Below, one piece after another: positions 24,944 through 32,982 of a stretch of DNA of 64,000 nt (positions within the stretch are counted from its first letter, which is position 1; each line of letters opens with the position of its first letter). The notes under the pieces are model-generated. The model was not told the DNA's origin and made no database searches. It saw only the letters and a list, made by a program, of their open reading frames with translations. The position numbers and the translations under genes were made by a program. This DNA is from Streptomyces purpureus (GTDB taxonomy: Bacteria > Actinomycetota > Actinomycetes > Streptomycetales > Streptomycetaceae). Location: positions 27,167-91,166 of the forward strand of contig NZ_BMQQ01000030.1 of the NCBI RefSeq assembly GCF_014648195.1, given 5' to 3'.

Positions 24944-25108
24944 TCAGCGAGGGGAGGGGTGGTCCCCGAGGTGAGGTTCGCTCTCCGGCCGGGGTGCGGG
25001 CTCGCCGCTCTCCCGGGCAGGGGCCGTGCGGTCCGCGGCGTGCACCTGTTCGCGGGCGGCCTCCGCGCGCAGCAGGGCGTTCATGACGGCGTAAGGGTCG
25101 ACGGGCAT
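24944..25108 (-). CDS. Small hypothetical protein (54 aa)
   Basis: Starts with MPVDPYAVMNALLRAEAARE, a helical acidic/alanine-rich beginning, and continues as a proline- and glutamate-rich disordered tail. GGGAG is placed 7 bp before the ATG, and third codon positions are G/C, which supports real coding. The function is not recognisable. Another minus-strand gene encoding a small secreted protein lies 59 bp upstream, and the two may be co-transcribed. Confidence 0.55.
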   Translation of the reverse strand: MPVDPYAVMNALLRAEAAREQVHAADRTAPARESGEPAPRPESEPHLGDHPSPR

Positions 25109-25167
25109 GGCTGTGCTCCCTTGCGGTGGGGATGATCGGGGATGAGCTGCGGGGAGGTACGGGCCTC

Positions 25168-25536
25168 TCAGCAGCGCATCACCACGTACCGCGCGGTGTG
25201 GAGCGTGCGGGGGAGTACGGGCCGCAAGTCGTCGGTGCGGGGCGGGCCGGTACGGGTCCGGGAGGGGCGGGCGGCGCCGGTCGCGGCTCCGTGGGCGCGG
25301 CGGGCGCGGGCGGGGGCGGTGGACTCGGTCTCGGTGTCCGCGGACTCGCCGCCGGGATCGGGTGCGGCCGAGGCAGCGGGGCGGGGGACGGCCGTTCCGG
25401 CGGCCACGGCCTGCGCCGAGACCCCGAGGAGGGCGGCGAGGACCAGCAGGGCCACGAGCCCGGTACGGCGGACCGAGCAGCGGCCCCGGCGCACGCGAGG
25501 GCGCGTCTCGGGGACGGGCGTCGGCGCGGAGCTCAT
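25168..25536 (-). CDS. Small secreted or membrane-anchored hypothetical protein
   Basis: About 122 aa. After a short arginine-rich N-terminus (RVRRGRCSVRRTG) there is a hydrophobic core LVALLVLAALLGVSAQAVAA that looks like a signal peptide with cleavage after AVA. The mature part is disordered and rich in P, R, T and A, ending YVVMRC. In-frame starts at 25548 (GTG), 25542 and 25536 (both ATG) cannot be told apart; 25536 is given because it keeps a G-rich stretch at normal spacing. No family is recognised. Confidence 0.5.
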   Translation of the reverse strand: MSSAPTPVPETRPRVRRGRCSVRRTGLVALLVLAALLGVSAQAVAAGTAVPRPAASAAPDPGGESADTETESTAPARARRAHGAATGAARPSRTRTGPPRTDDLRPVLPRTLHTARYVVMRC

Positions 25537-25627
25537 GAACATCCCCACTACCCCGCCGCAGGCCGGATCCGGTGGCGGCGCCCCGGAATCCGCCCGCCCG
25601 GCCTACACGCCGAGGCCGGATTTCACC

Positions 25628-27124
25628 TCATTGGCGGGAGGGTCCGCCCGACCCTGCCGTGACCGGCCACTCCTCCCCTTCACCGGCCGGCTCAAGGGCG
25701 GGCGCGGCGCTGTCCCCTGCGCCCGAACCGACCGCACCGACCTCGCCGACCGCACCGACTCCGACGGCCTCGGCGCCCGTACCGTCCTCGGCACGCGCCG
25801 CCTTGCGGGCCGACATCCACGCGTAGACGAGCACGCCTGCGAAGAGGAACAGCACGCCCTGGTAGACGGCCGCGTAGCCGGACCCGGCCACCAGCCACAT
25901 GGAGAAGCCGAAGGCGGCCAGGGCGAGGAGGGCGTCGCGGACGAGGCGGGGGCGGTGGACGCGGTCGGAGCGGCCCGAGAGGAGGAAGTAGATCTGGGCC
26001 GCGGTCGACAGCAGGTAGGGGACGGTGGCCGTGAACGTCGTGATCAGGACGAGGATCTCGAAGACGCCCTGCGAACCGGCCGTGTAGTTGTACACCGTGA
26101 GCAGCGAGGCGAGGACGACCGTGACGAGGACGCCGACGGTTGGCACACCGCGCTTCTTGACCGCGAACACCTGCGGGAACAGTCCGTCGCGGGCGGCCGC
26201 GTACGGCGTCTGGGCGCTGAGCAGGGTCCAGCCGTTGAGGGCGCCGACCATGGAGACCAGGGCCATGCAGGCGACGGCGGTGCCGCCCCACGCGCCGCCG
26301 AACATGGCGTTGACGGCGTCGGAGAAGGGCGCCGAGGAGCCGACGAGGTCGTCGTGGGCGACGGTGCCGAAGACGGCCAGGGTGCCCAGGAGGTAGACCA
26401 GGGCGGCGGCGAGGGTGCCGAGGACGGTGGCCCGGCCGACGTTGCGCTGGGGGTCGCGGACCTCGCCCGCGCTGACGGCGGCGGATTCCACGCCGAGGTA
26501 GCTGAAGAGCAGGATCGCCGCCGAGGCGGAGATCGCGCCGAGCGCGCCGTGGTCGCCGGCCTGGAACGGGCCGAGGTTGTCCGCGTCGAAGAAGAACAGA
26601 CCGCCGACGGCGACCAGCAGCAGGGGGATGAACTTGAGGACGGTGGCGACGAGTTGGACGACGCCGACGTACCGCGTGCCGGCCAGGTTGGCGAGCGCGG
26701 GCAGCCACTGCAGGAGCAGCGCGGCGGCGATCGTCGCGGTCGTGGAGTCGCGCAGCGGGACGAGGACGTCGAGGTAGCCGACGGCGGCGACGGCGAGTGC
26801 CGCGTTGGAGACCCAGGTGGTGATCCAGTACGACCAGGCGGCGAGGAAGCCGGCGAAGTCGCCGAAGGCGGCGCGGGCGTACACGTACGGGCCGCCGGTC
26901 TGCGGGTGGCGCCGGGCGAGCCGGCCGAAGACCAGGGCGAGCGTGAGGGCGCCGACGGTGAGGACGCCGAAGGCGACCAGGCTGATGGTGCCGTACGGGG
27001 CGACGGAGGCGGGGAGCAGGAAGATGCCGCCGCCGATGATGTTGCCCATGACCAGTGCGGTGGCGATCGGGAGTCCGAAGCGCCGGGCGTGGGGGCTGTG
27101 CTCTTCGGTTGTGGTGCCGGTCAT
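25628..27124 (-). CDS. APC family amino acid permease
   Basis: 498 aa with about twelve membrane segments. The APC hallmark is at the start: TALVMGNIIGGGIFLLPASV, then RRHPQTGGPYVYARAAFGDF and a consensus core AAILLFSYLGVESAAVSAGE. This resembles the arginine/ornithine antiporter and YjeM subgroup, so exchange of cationic amino acids is likely but not proven. The last 50 residues are a Gly/Val/Ala-rich low-complexity tail (AVGVGAVGEVGAVGSGAG), outside the membrane. ATG 27124. The phosphodiesterase gene upstream ends 66 bp before it. Confidence 0.92.
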   Translation of the reverse strand: MTGTTTEEHSPHARRFGLPIATALVMGNIIGGGIFLLPASVAPYGTISLVAFGVLTVGALTLALVFGRLARRHPQTGGPYVYARAAFGDFAGFLAAWSYWITTWVSNAALAVAAVGYLDVLVPLRDSTTATIAAALLLQWLPALANLAGTRYVGVVQLVATVLKFIPLLLVAVGGLFFFDADNLGPFQAGDHGALGAISASAAILLFSYLGVESAAVSAGEVRDPQRNVGRATVLGTLAAALVYLLGTLAVFGTVAHDDLVGSSAPFSDAVNAMFGGAWGGTAVACMALVSMVGALNGWTLLSAQTPYAAARDGLFPQVFAVKKRGVPTVGVLVTVVLASLLTVYNYTAGSQGVFEILVLITTFTATVPYLLSTAAQIYFLLSGRSDRVHRPRLVRDALLALAAFGFSMWLVAGSGYAAVYQGVLFLFAGVLVYAWMSARKAARAEDGTGAEAVGVGAVGEVGAVGSGAGDSAAPALEPAGEGEEWPVTAGSGGPSRQ

Positions 27125-27190
27125 GGGGGGTGGTGCGCCTTTCGTCGAACAAGCCCGCCCATGGTCGGTGATGCGAAAGGCCGTTCCAAA

Positions 27191-29329
27191 TCAGTGGCGT
27201 TTGTCCGGCACGACCGGCTCGGCGACCGGAAGAACTTCTTCCGGCGAGGGCAGGGACGGTGAAATCTCCGCCGGCCGGAAAGGGCCGAGCGGCACCTGCG
27301 GCCCCATGCACTCGCGCAGCCAGCGGCGCAGTACGCGGTGGACCCGCTCGGCGCCGACCAGCTCGCCGCCGTCGGTGACGGGCGGGGACAGGTCGAGGGG
27401 CGACAGGAGGAACGGCCGGGACTGCTCGCCGCCGAGGCCGCCGTGCGAGCCGATCTGCTCCTCGAAGGCGTGGACCGTGCCGGTCGACGGGTCGTACATC
27501 GAGTTGACCATGATGTCGGCGGCGTGCGGGAACGCGTCGGTGCGCCGTACGGTCTCCGCCGCGCCCTTTCCGAAGACGGCGAGGGGTCCGTCGTCGGTGA
27601 GCTCGGCGACCGGCACCTCGGTGTTGCCGGGGCCGAGCACGACCGAGCCGTGGGCGGCGCTGCGTACCAGCAGGAATCCGATGCCCGGGTGGTTGGCGAG
27701 GGTGCGCAGCAGGGCGGGGTGGCGGCGGTCGATCTCCTCGCGGGTCATGCGGTGGGGTACGTGCGGAAAGGAGACCAGGCTCAGATTGCCGGAGGCGAGC
27801 ACGACCGGGTCGGAGCCCTTGGGCGGCGGCTGCTCCTCGCCGCTCTCCTCCAGCGGCCGGTGCAGGGCGCTGCGCAGGGCGTCCCGTGCGGCGTCGCGCG
27901 CCTCGGACCCGCTGGGGGTGCGCCCGGCGCGCCGCGGTACGGGCAGCCCGCATCCGGCGCGTACGAGGTCCTTCAGGGTCAGCCCGTAGACGCTCTCGAA
28001 GGTCGCCCCCTGGCTCTGGCCGTGGTCGGAGAGCAGCACGATCTTGTACGGGCGGGGGGCGTGCTCGGCGACCTTGGCGATCAGGGCGATGGACCGGTCG
28101 AGCCGCTGGAGGACCTTGGCGGCGTCGTGGCTGTGCGGGCCGGAGTGGTGGGCGACCTCGTCGTAGGCGACGAGGTCGGCGTAGACGGCGGCGCGGCCGG
28201 CCAGCAGGTCGCCCATGACGGCGGCGACGACCACGTCCCGTTCGACGACGGTCGCGAAGGCCCGGATGAAGGGGTACAGGCCGCCGCGGGAGACCCGGGG
28301 GGTGTCGGCACGCAGGCGTGCGCGGGCGGACTGGACGATCTCGCGGGCGGCCTCGGCGACGAAGGAGCCGGCGGTGCGGACGGCGTTGGCGGGGTCGGAG
28401 AAGTAGGCGAAGTAGCCCGCGCGGGAGCGGTTGCGGCGGCCGCGCCGGGCGGCCATGGACAGGACGAGGGCGAGCTGGTCGGCGCCGCCGCTGAAGAGGT
28501 TGCCGCGGCTGGCGCCGTCGACGGTGAGGAGTCCGCCGTCGCCGGTGCGCTCGATGGCGCGGCGCTGGAGTTCGACGGCGCTCGCGGGCCGGTTGGAGAC
28601 CATGAGCCGGCCGGTGTCCTTCTCGTACCAACGGAAGGCGGGCACGTCGTGGTTCGAGCCGTGCAGTATGCCGAGCTGGCTGGCGCCGGTCTGGCTGGAC
28701 CAGTCGGTGCGCCAGGGCGTGAGGCGGTGGGTGGTGCCGGCCCAGGCGGCGACGGTGGGCATGTGGCCGGCGGCGAGGGCGTCGAGAAGGACCTGGTGGC
28801 CGACGCCGTCGAGCTGGAGGAAGAGGGTCCCGGGTGGGGTTTCGGGGCCGCCGGGGATGTCCGTGCGACGGCGTTTGCGGTCGGTGAGGCGGTAGAGCCT
28901 TCGGCGGTAGGCGTTGTCGTCGCGCACGGCGAGGGCGGTGGAGGTGGCGGAGGCGACGGCCGACATGACGGCCGCGACGGCGACGGCGGTCTCGGGGTCG
29001 GCGGCGCCGCGGCCGTCGGGGATCAGCCAGAGCGCGATCAGCAGCAGCGAGCCGTTGAGGAAGAAGACGAGCAGCCCGAGGACGAGGGCGGGGACGAGCA
29101 GCAGCGCGCGGACGGCGACCGGCCACACCAGGGCGCCGAGGAGTCCGAACGCGCCCGCGCCCCAGGCGGCGGTGACGGCGGTCCTGGTGATGCTGTCGCC
29201 GTCGTCGGACTGGAGCTGGAAGTCGGGCAGGATCGCGGCGAGGGCCAGCATGGTGAGCGAGGAGACCGCCCATACGGCGACGACCCGCCACAGCGCGCCG
29301 CCCGCTCTGCGCCATCGCCCTTCGCCCAC
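27191..29329 (-). CDS. Phage-holin-like membrane domain fused to a nucleotide pyrophosphatase/phosphodiesterase
   Basis: 712 aa. Residues 1-about 145 form four membrane helices of the phage holin 4-2 type (VSSLTMLALAAILPDF). From about 165 follows a type I phosphodiesterase/alkaline-phosphatase-like domain (LFLQLDGVGHQVLLDALAAG, the Ser of SQTGASQLGILHG as possible nucleophile, LVAYDEVAHHSGPHSHDAAK, IVLLSDHGQSQGATF). The HSGPHSHD and SDHGQ clusters supply metal ligands. It is probably a membrane-tethered phosphodiesterase. The start is GTG 29329, with no clear Shine-Dalgarno sequence. This fusion is widespread in Streptomyces; its substrate is not known. Confidence 0.85.
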   Translation of the reverse strand: MGEGRWRRAGGALWRVVAVWAVSSLTMLALAAILPDFQLQSDDGDSITRTAVTAAWGAGAFGLLGALVWPVAVRALLLVPALVLGLLVFFLNGSLLLIALWLIPDGRGAADPETAVAVAAVMSAVASATSTALAVRDDNAYRRRLYRLTDRKRRRTDIPGGPETPPGTLFLQLDGVGHQVLLDALAAGHMPTVAAWAGTTHRLTPWRTDWSSQTGASQLGILHGSNHDVPAFRWYEKDTGRLMVSNRPASAVELQRRAIERTGDGGLLTVDGASRGNLFSGGADQLALVLSMAARRGRRNRSRAGYFAYFSDPANAVRTAGSFVAEAAREIVQSARARLRADTPRVSRGGLYPFIRAFATVVERDVVVAAVMGDLLAGRAAVYADLVAYDEVAHHSGPHSHDAAKVLQRLDRSIALIAKVAEHAPRPYKIVLLSDHGQSQGATFESVYGLTLKDLVRAGCGLPVPRRAGRTPSGSEARDAARDALRSALHRPLEESGEEQPPPKGSDPVVLASGNLSLVSFPHVPHRMTREEIDRRHPALLRTLANHPGIGFLLVRSAAHGSVVLGPGNTEVPVAELTDDGPLAVFGKGAAETVRRTDAFPHAADIMVNSMYDPSTGTVHAFEEQIGSHGGLGGEQSRPFLLSPLDLSPPVTDGGELVGAERVHRVLRRWLRECMGPQVPLGPFRPAEISPSLPSPEEVLPVAEPVVPDKRH

Positions 29330-29630
29330 GCCGCGTCCGCCCCTTCGCGTGTCGCCGGTTCGCGTCTCGCCCGGCCACCTTCCGGCCCGGATCCCGGTCG
29401 CCTTCGCCGTCGACGCTCGGTCCGTCGCCTTCCGGACCCGGGTCTTGCCCGTCGCCTGCCGCGCCCGGGTCCTGCCTATCGCCTTCCCCGGGTCCGGGCC
29501 CTACCCGTCGCCTCCTGCGCCCGGTTCGCGTTTCACCCTTTCCTGCCTCAAGCGTGACACAACGCCGCCGGGGGCCGCCGAGAAATCCGGACCAGGCTCC
29601 CGGGACCCCCGGACCCGCCGGGCGCGGCGC
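29330..29630. repeat. Gene-free region with a 27-bp degenerate tandem repeat
   Basis: (G/A)TCGCC-initiated units start at 29397, 29424, 29451, 29478 and 29507, 27-29 bp apart, each containing a CCCGGGTC(C/T)TGCC-like body. They fill the space upstream of the holin-phosphodiesterase gene. No gene or clear promoter is seen. Confidence 0.65.
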
Positions 29631-30035
29631 TCAGCAGCCGTCGTAGCCGGCCGTCGGCATGGACAGCCTGCGGTGGACGTCCGCCTTGGCCGCGGCGTCG
29701 TACGCGGGCTCGTCGAGTCCGACGGTCTCCAGCCGTACGCCCCGCCGCTCGCACTCGGCGGAGAAGTCCCGCACCGACGTCAACGCCCGTGCGAGCACCC
29801 GCTCGTTGGGCGCGACGAAGAGGTCCACGGCCCCCGCGTCGACGTCGGCCCACAGCCCGCGGTGGTCCGGGCGCAGTCCGTAGAAGAGCAACTGCCGTGC
29901 CAGGACGTAGCCCTTGTCCGCGGCCCAGCGCGCGCACATGGCGTGCTGGCTGCGGGTGTCCACGAGGAAGGGGTCGCTGTCGAGCTCCTCCAGCGGGGTC
30001 AGGCTCGCGATCGCCGCCACCCGTACGTCGTCCAT
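29631..30035 (-). CDS. Conserved hypothetical protein resembling a degenerate serine-recombinase N-terminal domain
   Basis: 134 aa. The order of segments matches resolvase catalytic domains: a first beta strand RVAAIASLTPLEE, QHAMCARWAADKGYVLARQL, LWADVDAGAVDLFVAPNERV, and FSAECERRGVRLETVGLDE. The catalytic Ser and Arg positions (YxRVS, DRLxR) are not conserved, and there is no DNA-binding domain. It is probably a non-recombining member of the fold with another role. ATG 30035 gives MDDVRVAAIASL; an earlier in-frame start exists at 30053. Confidence 0.6.
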   Translation of the reverse strand: MDDVRVAAIASLTPLEELDSDPFLVDTRSQHAMCARWAADKGYVLARQLLFYGLRPDHRGLWADVDAGAVDLFVAPNERVLARALTSVRDFSAECERRGVRLETVGLDEPAYDAAAKADVHRRLSMPTAGYDGC

Positions 30036-30077
30036 GACCGCCCCCCTGTACACGCGGTACGCGCTGTCGCACCGACC

Positions 30078-30224
30078 CTACTCCGATCCCGCGCCGCCGA
30101 GGAGGCGCGCCCCCTGGGCGCATGGGGGCGAGGAATAGCCGCAGGTGTGGCAGATCATCCAGCCGTCCTGGTTGACGGCGAGGACGCCTCCGCACCGTGG
30201 GCACTGCGCCGAGTGCATCGTCAT
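30078..30224 (-). CDS. Small zinc-ribbon protein (48 aa)
   Basis: MTMHSAQCPRCGGVLAVNQD and ICHTCGY give two CxxC knuckles of a zinc ribbon, and PPCAQGARLLGG follows. Such small proteins occur widely in Streptomyces without known function. ATG 30224 has GGGAG at good spacing; an internal ATG at 30218 is also possible. It lies 42 bp upstream of the recombinase-like gene in the same direction. Confidence 0.65.
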   Translation of the reverse strand: MTMHSAQCPRCGGVLAVNQDGWMICHTCGYSSPPCAQGARLLGGAGSE

Positions 30225-30453
30225 GACGGCCGCTCCCATCCCTGCCCCTGTGTCCCTGGGAGCCCCCTTTCCCCGGGAATCCCGGGAAACTCCTGAGAAG
30301 TCCCGGGGATGGCTACCCGTGTGCGCGTCGGCGCAGACCCACCCGTTCGCGGCTGTGGACATTTACGCTCGTAGGTGCCGCTCGCAGGTGCCGTCTTGGG
30401 CGGCGCCCGTGGGTGAGCAGGACGGGCTGTCCGGTCGGCGAGGGAGGACGGGC

Positions 30454-31227
30454 GTGCCGGTGGAGGTCACATGGTGGGGTCATGCCACCTGTACGGTCGA
30501 GGATTCCGGCGTCCGGGTGCTCACCGACCCGCTGTTCGTCCGCCGGCTCGCGCATCTGCGGCGGCGGCGCGGGGCGCTGCCCCCGGCGCGGGCCGCGGCC
30601 GCCGAGGTGGTGCTGGTCTCCCATCTGCACGCTGATCATCTGCATCTGCCGTCGCTGTCCCGGCTGGCGCCGGGCACGCTGCTGGTGGTGCCGCGCGGGG
30701 CGACGCGGGCGGTGCCGGGGCTGCGCAGGCTTCGCGGGCTGCGGATCACCGAAGTGGGGCCGGGTGACGAGGTGAAGGTGGAGTCGCTGGCGGTACGGGC
30801 GGTGCCGGCGCTGCACGACGGGCGGCGGCTGCCGGTGGGGCCGCACCGCTCCCCCGCGCTCGGCTATGTGATCAGCGGGGCCGCGCGGACGTACTTCGCC
30901 GGGGACACCGGGCTGTTCGACGGGATGGCGGAGGCGGTGGGGCCGGTGGACGTGGCGCTGCTGCCGGTCGGCGGCTGGGGTCCGTATCTGGGTCATGGCC
31001 ATCTGGACGCGGGACGCGCGGCGCGGGCGCTGGCCACGCTCGGGGCCCGCGCGGCAGTGCCGGTGCACTACGGCACGTACTGGCCGATCGGGATGGACGG
31101 GATCCGCCCGCACGAATTCCACGCGCCGGGTGATGAGTTCGTACGGCACGCGGCGCGGCTGGCGCCGGAGGTGGCGGTGCATCTGCTGGCGCAGGGCGAG
31201 TCGGTGCGGCCGGAGGTCGCTCCGTGA
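30454..31227 (+). CDS. Metallo-beta-lactamase-fold hydrolase
   Basis: 257 aa. The zinc motif is HLHADH in VLVSHLHADHLHLPS, with further ligands in YFAGDTGLFDGM and VPVHYGTYWPIG, and TWWGHATCTVEDSGVRVLTD at the start. It resembles UlaG/RomA-like hydrolases; the substrate is not defined. GTG 30454 is chosen because AGGGAGGACG is at 30441-30450. A 13-bp direct repeat (GCTCG(T/C)AGGTGCC at about 30368-30393) lies upstream. It overlaps the DedA gene by 4 bp (GTGA), so the two are coupled. Confidence 0.88.
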   Translation: MPVEVTWWGHATCTVEDSGVRVLTDPLFVRRLAHLRRRRGALPPARAAAAEVVLVSHLHADHLHLPSLSRLAPGTLLVVPRGATRAVPGLRRLRGLRITEVGPGDEVKVESLAVRAVPALHDGRRLPVGPHRSPALGYVISGAARTYFAGDTGLFDGMAEAVGPVDVALLPVGGWGPYLGHGHLDAGRAARALATLGARAAVPVHYGTYWPIGMDGIRPHEFHAPGDEFVRHAARLAPEVAVHLLAQGESVRPEVAP

Positions 31228-31859
31228 TCGAGGAGATCGCGCGGCAGTTCCCACCCGAGTCGACGCAGCAGGCCGTGGGGTATCCGTCGCTGTTCCTGCT
31301 GGTGGCGTTGGGGGCGCTGGTGCCGGTCATTCCGACCGGGGCGATCGTGAGCTCGGCGGCGGTGGTGGCGTTCCATCAGACCGCGCCGGTGGCGCTGGGT
31401 TTGGTGTTCCTGGTGGCGGCGAGCGCGGCGTTCGTGGGCGATGTGGCGTTGTACTGGCTGGGGCAGCGCGGGGTTCGTTCGCAAGGAGGCTCGCGCTGGC
31501 TGTCGTCGCTGCGGGGCCGGGCGGCGCCGGACCGGCTGGAGCAGGCCCAGGCGAAGCTCCGTACGCATCAGGTGTCTCTGCTGGTGCTGTCGCGGCTGGT
31601 GCCGGCGGGGCGGATCCCGGTGATGCTGGCGTGTCTGCTGGCGCAGATGCCGCTGCGCCGGTTCGTGCGCGGGGACGTGCCGGCGTGTCTGGCGTGGGCG
31701 GCGACGTATCAGCTGATCGGCATCCTGGGCGGCTCGCTCTTCCCCGAGCCCTGGCAGGGCGTGGTGGCGGCGGTCGCGCTGACCTTGCTGATCAGCGCTG
31801 CTCCGGCGGTGTGGCGGCGGCTGCGCCGCGGGGCGGGGACGGGCGAACGTCCGGCGTGA
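31224..31859 (+). CDS. DedA/VTT-domain membrane protein
   Basis: 211 aa with several membrane segments and the VTT-domain pattern: LGALVPVIPTGAIVSSAAVV, FVGDVALYWLGQRG, then LVLSRLVPAGRIPVML and LAWAATYQLIGILGGSLF. DedA proteins are half-transporter-like, and several flip undecaprenyl phosphate or phospholipids. GTG 31224 overlaps the hydrolase stop. The coupling with a metallo-beta-lactamase-fold enzyme suggests a shared lipid- or envelope-related role, but this is inference. Confidence 0.88.
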   Translation: MIEEIARQFPPESTQQAVGYPSLFLLVALGALVPVIPTGAIVSSAAVVAFHQTAPVALGLVFLVAASAAFVGDVALYWLGQRGVRSQGGSRWLSSLRGRAAPDRLEQAQAKLRTHQVSLLVLSRLVPAGRIPVMLACLLAQMPLRRFVRGDVPACLAWAATYQLIGILGGSLFPEPWQGVVAAVALTLLISAAPAVWRRLRRGAGTGERPA

Positions 31860-31911
31860 GGCCGGGTGGCACCCGCCCGCCCCGGCCCGGCCGCCCGGGC
31901 GGAGAGCGGGG

Positions 31912-32958
31912 TCAGTCCTCCAGGGTGCGGGAGGCGCCCACCGGAAGGTCCCACAGGTCGGCGCGGGGGAGGTTCGCGGCTTGCCAGGCGGCGCGGACGC
32001 GGGTGAGGGGCTCCAGGACCGGTTCGGCCGACAGGACGAAGGTGGCCCAGTGCATCGGGGCCATCCGCCGGGCTCCGAGGTCCTGGAAGGCGCGGACCGC
32101 CTCCTCCGGGTCGGTGTGGACGTCGCGCAGCCACCAGCGCGGCTCGTAGGCGCCGATCGGCAGGAGGGCCAGGTCGATGCCGGGGTGGCGGCGGCCGATC
32201 TCGGTGAACCAGTGGCCGTATCCGGTGTCCCCGGCGAAGTAGACCTTGCGGTCCGTACGGTCGGTGAGGACCCAGCCGCCCCACAGGGACCGGCAGGTGT
32301 CGGTGAGACCGCGCCGGGACCAGTGGTGGGAGGGTACGAAGTCGAAGCGGACGCCGCCCAGTTCGGCCGCCTCCCACCAGTCGAGTTCGGTGACGCGGGT
32401 GAAGCGGCGGCGGCGGAACCACGGGCCGAGTCCGGCCGGGCAGAAGACGGGGGTGCGGCGGGGCAGTCGCTTCATGGTGGGGGCGTCGAGGTGGTCGTAG
32501 TGGTTGTGGCTGATGACGACGGCGTCGACGGGCGGCAGGTCCTCCCAGCGCACCCCCACGGGGGTGATCCGGGCGGGGGTGCCGACGATCCGGCGGGACC
32601 AGACGGGGTCCGTGAGGACGGTCAGCCCGCCGATGTGGACGACCCAGCTGGCGTGCCCGGCCCAGGTCACGGCGACGGTGGTGGGGGTCGCGTCGGGCAG
32701 CGGGCCGGGTTCGAAGGGCAGCAGCGGGATGGCTCGCAGACCTTCGGGGCCGGGCCGCACGGCGCCTTCGCGGGCGAAGCGGGCGAGGGCGCGCAGGCCG
32801 GGGAGCGGGGCGGTCAGGCGGTCGGCGAAGGTTCTGGGCCAGTCGCGGACGAGGCCGAGGGGCTGGAGCCGGACGGGCGGCCGCTCCGGGCGGCGGCCGG
32901 GGGCGGTGGCCCCGGGCGGGGTACCGGCGCCGGTCGTCCGTGCCGTCTGTTCCGTCAT
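31912..32958 (-). CDS. Metallo-beta-lactamase-fold hydrolase (NAPE-PLD/RomA-like)
   Basis: 348 aa. Zinc ligands are in HNHYDHLDAPTMKRLP, FVPSHHWSRRG, YFAGDTGYGHWF and MHWATFVLSAEPV, the layout of the N-acylphosphatidylethanolamine phospholipase D / RomA group. The first 30 residues are a disordered Pro/Gly-rich leader. It is likely cytoplasmic with a lipid-like or unknown substrate. ATG 32958. The aminotransferase-like gene upstream ends 24 bp before it, so the two probably share a transcript. Confidence 0.88.
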   Translation of the reverse strand: MTEQTARTTGAGTPPGATAPGRRPERPPVRLQPLGLVRDWPRTFADRLTAPLPGLRALARFAREGAVRPGPEGLRAIPLLPFEPGPLPDATPTTVAVTWAGHASWVVHIGGLTVLTDPVWSRRIVGTPARITPVGVRWEDLPPVDAVVISHNHYDHLDAPTMKRLPRRTPVFCPAGLGPWFRRRRFTRVTELDWWEAAELGGVRFDFVPSHHWSRRGLTDTCRSLWGGWVLTDRTDRKVYFAGDTGYGHWFTEIGRRHPGIDLALLPIGAYEPRWWLRDVHTDPEEAVRAFQDLGARRMAPMHWATFVLSAEPVLEPLTRVRAAWQAANLPRADLWDLPVGASRTLED

Positions 32959-32982
32959 CTGCGGGCTCTCCGTTCTCGCTGG

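Noticed and set aside
25692..29378. A stop-free minus-strand frame of more than 1,200 codons across the permease and phosphodiesterase genes
   Set aside because: The translation is almost only R, P, G and A and has no domain. It is the out-of-frame shadow of two real genes in high-G+C DNA.
29631..30035. Reading this gene as an active serine resolvase belonging to a mobile element
   Set aside because: Catalytic Ser and Arg and any DNA-binding domain are missing, and no repeats or transposase lie nearby.
32246..32500. Small plus-strand open frame inside the second metallo-beta-lactamase-fold gene
   Set aside because: No Shine-Dalgarno sequence, low-complexity product, and fully contained in a strong gene on the other strand.
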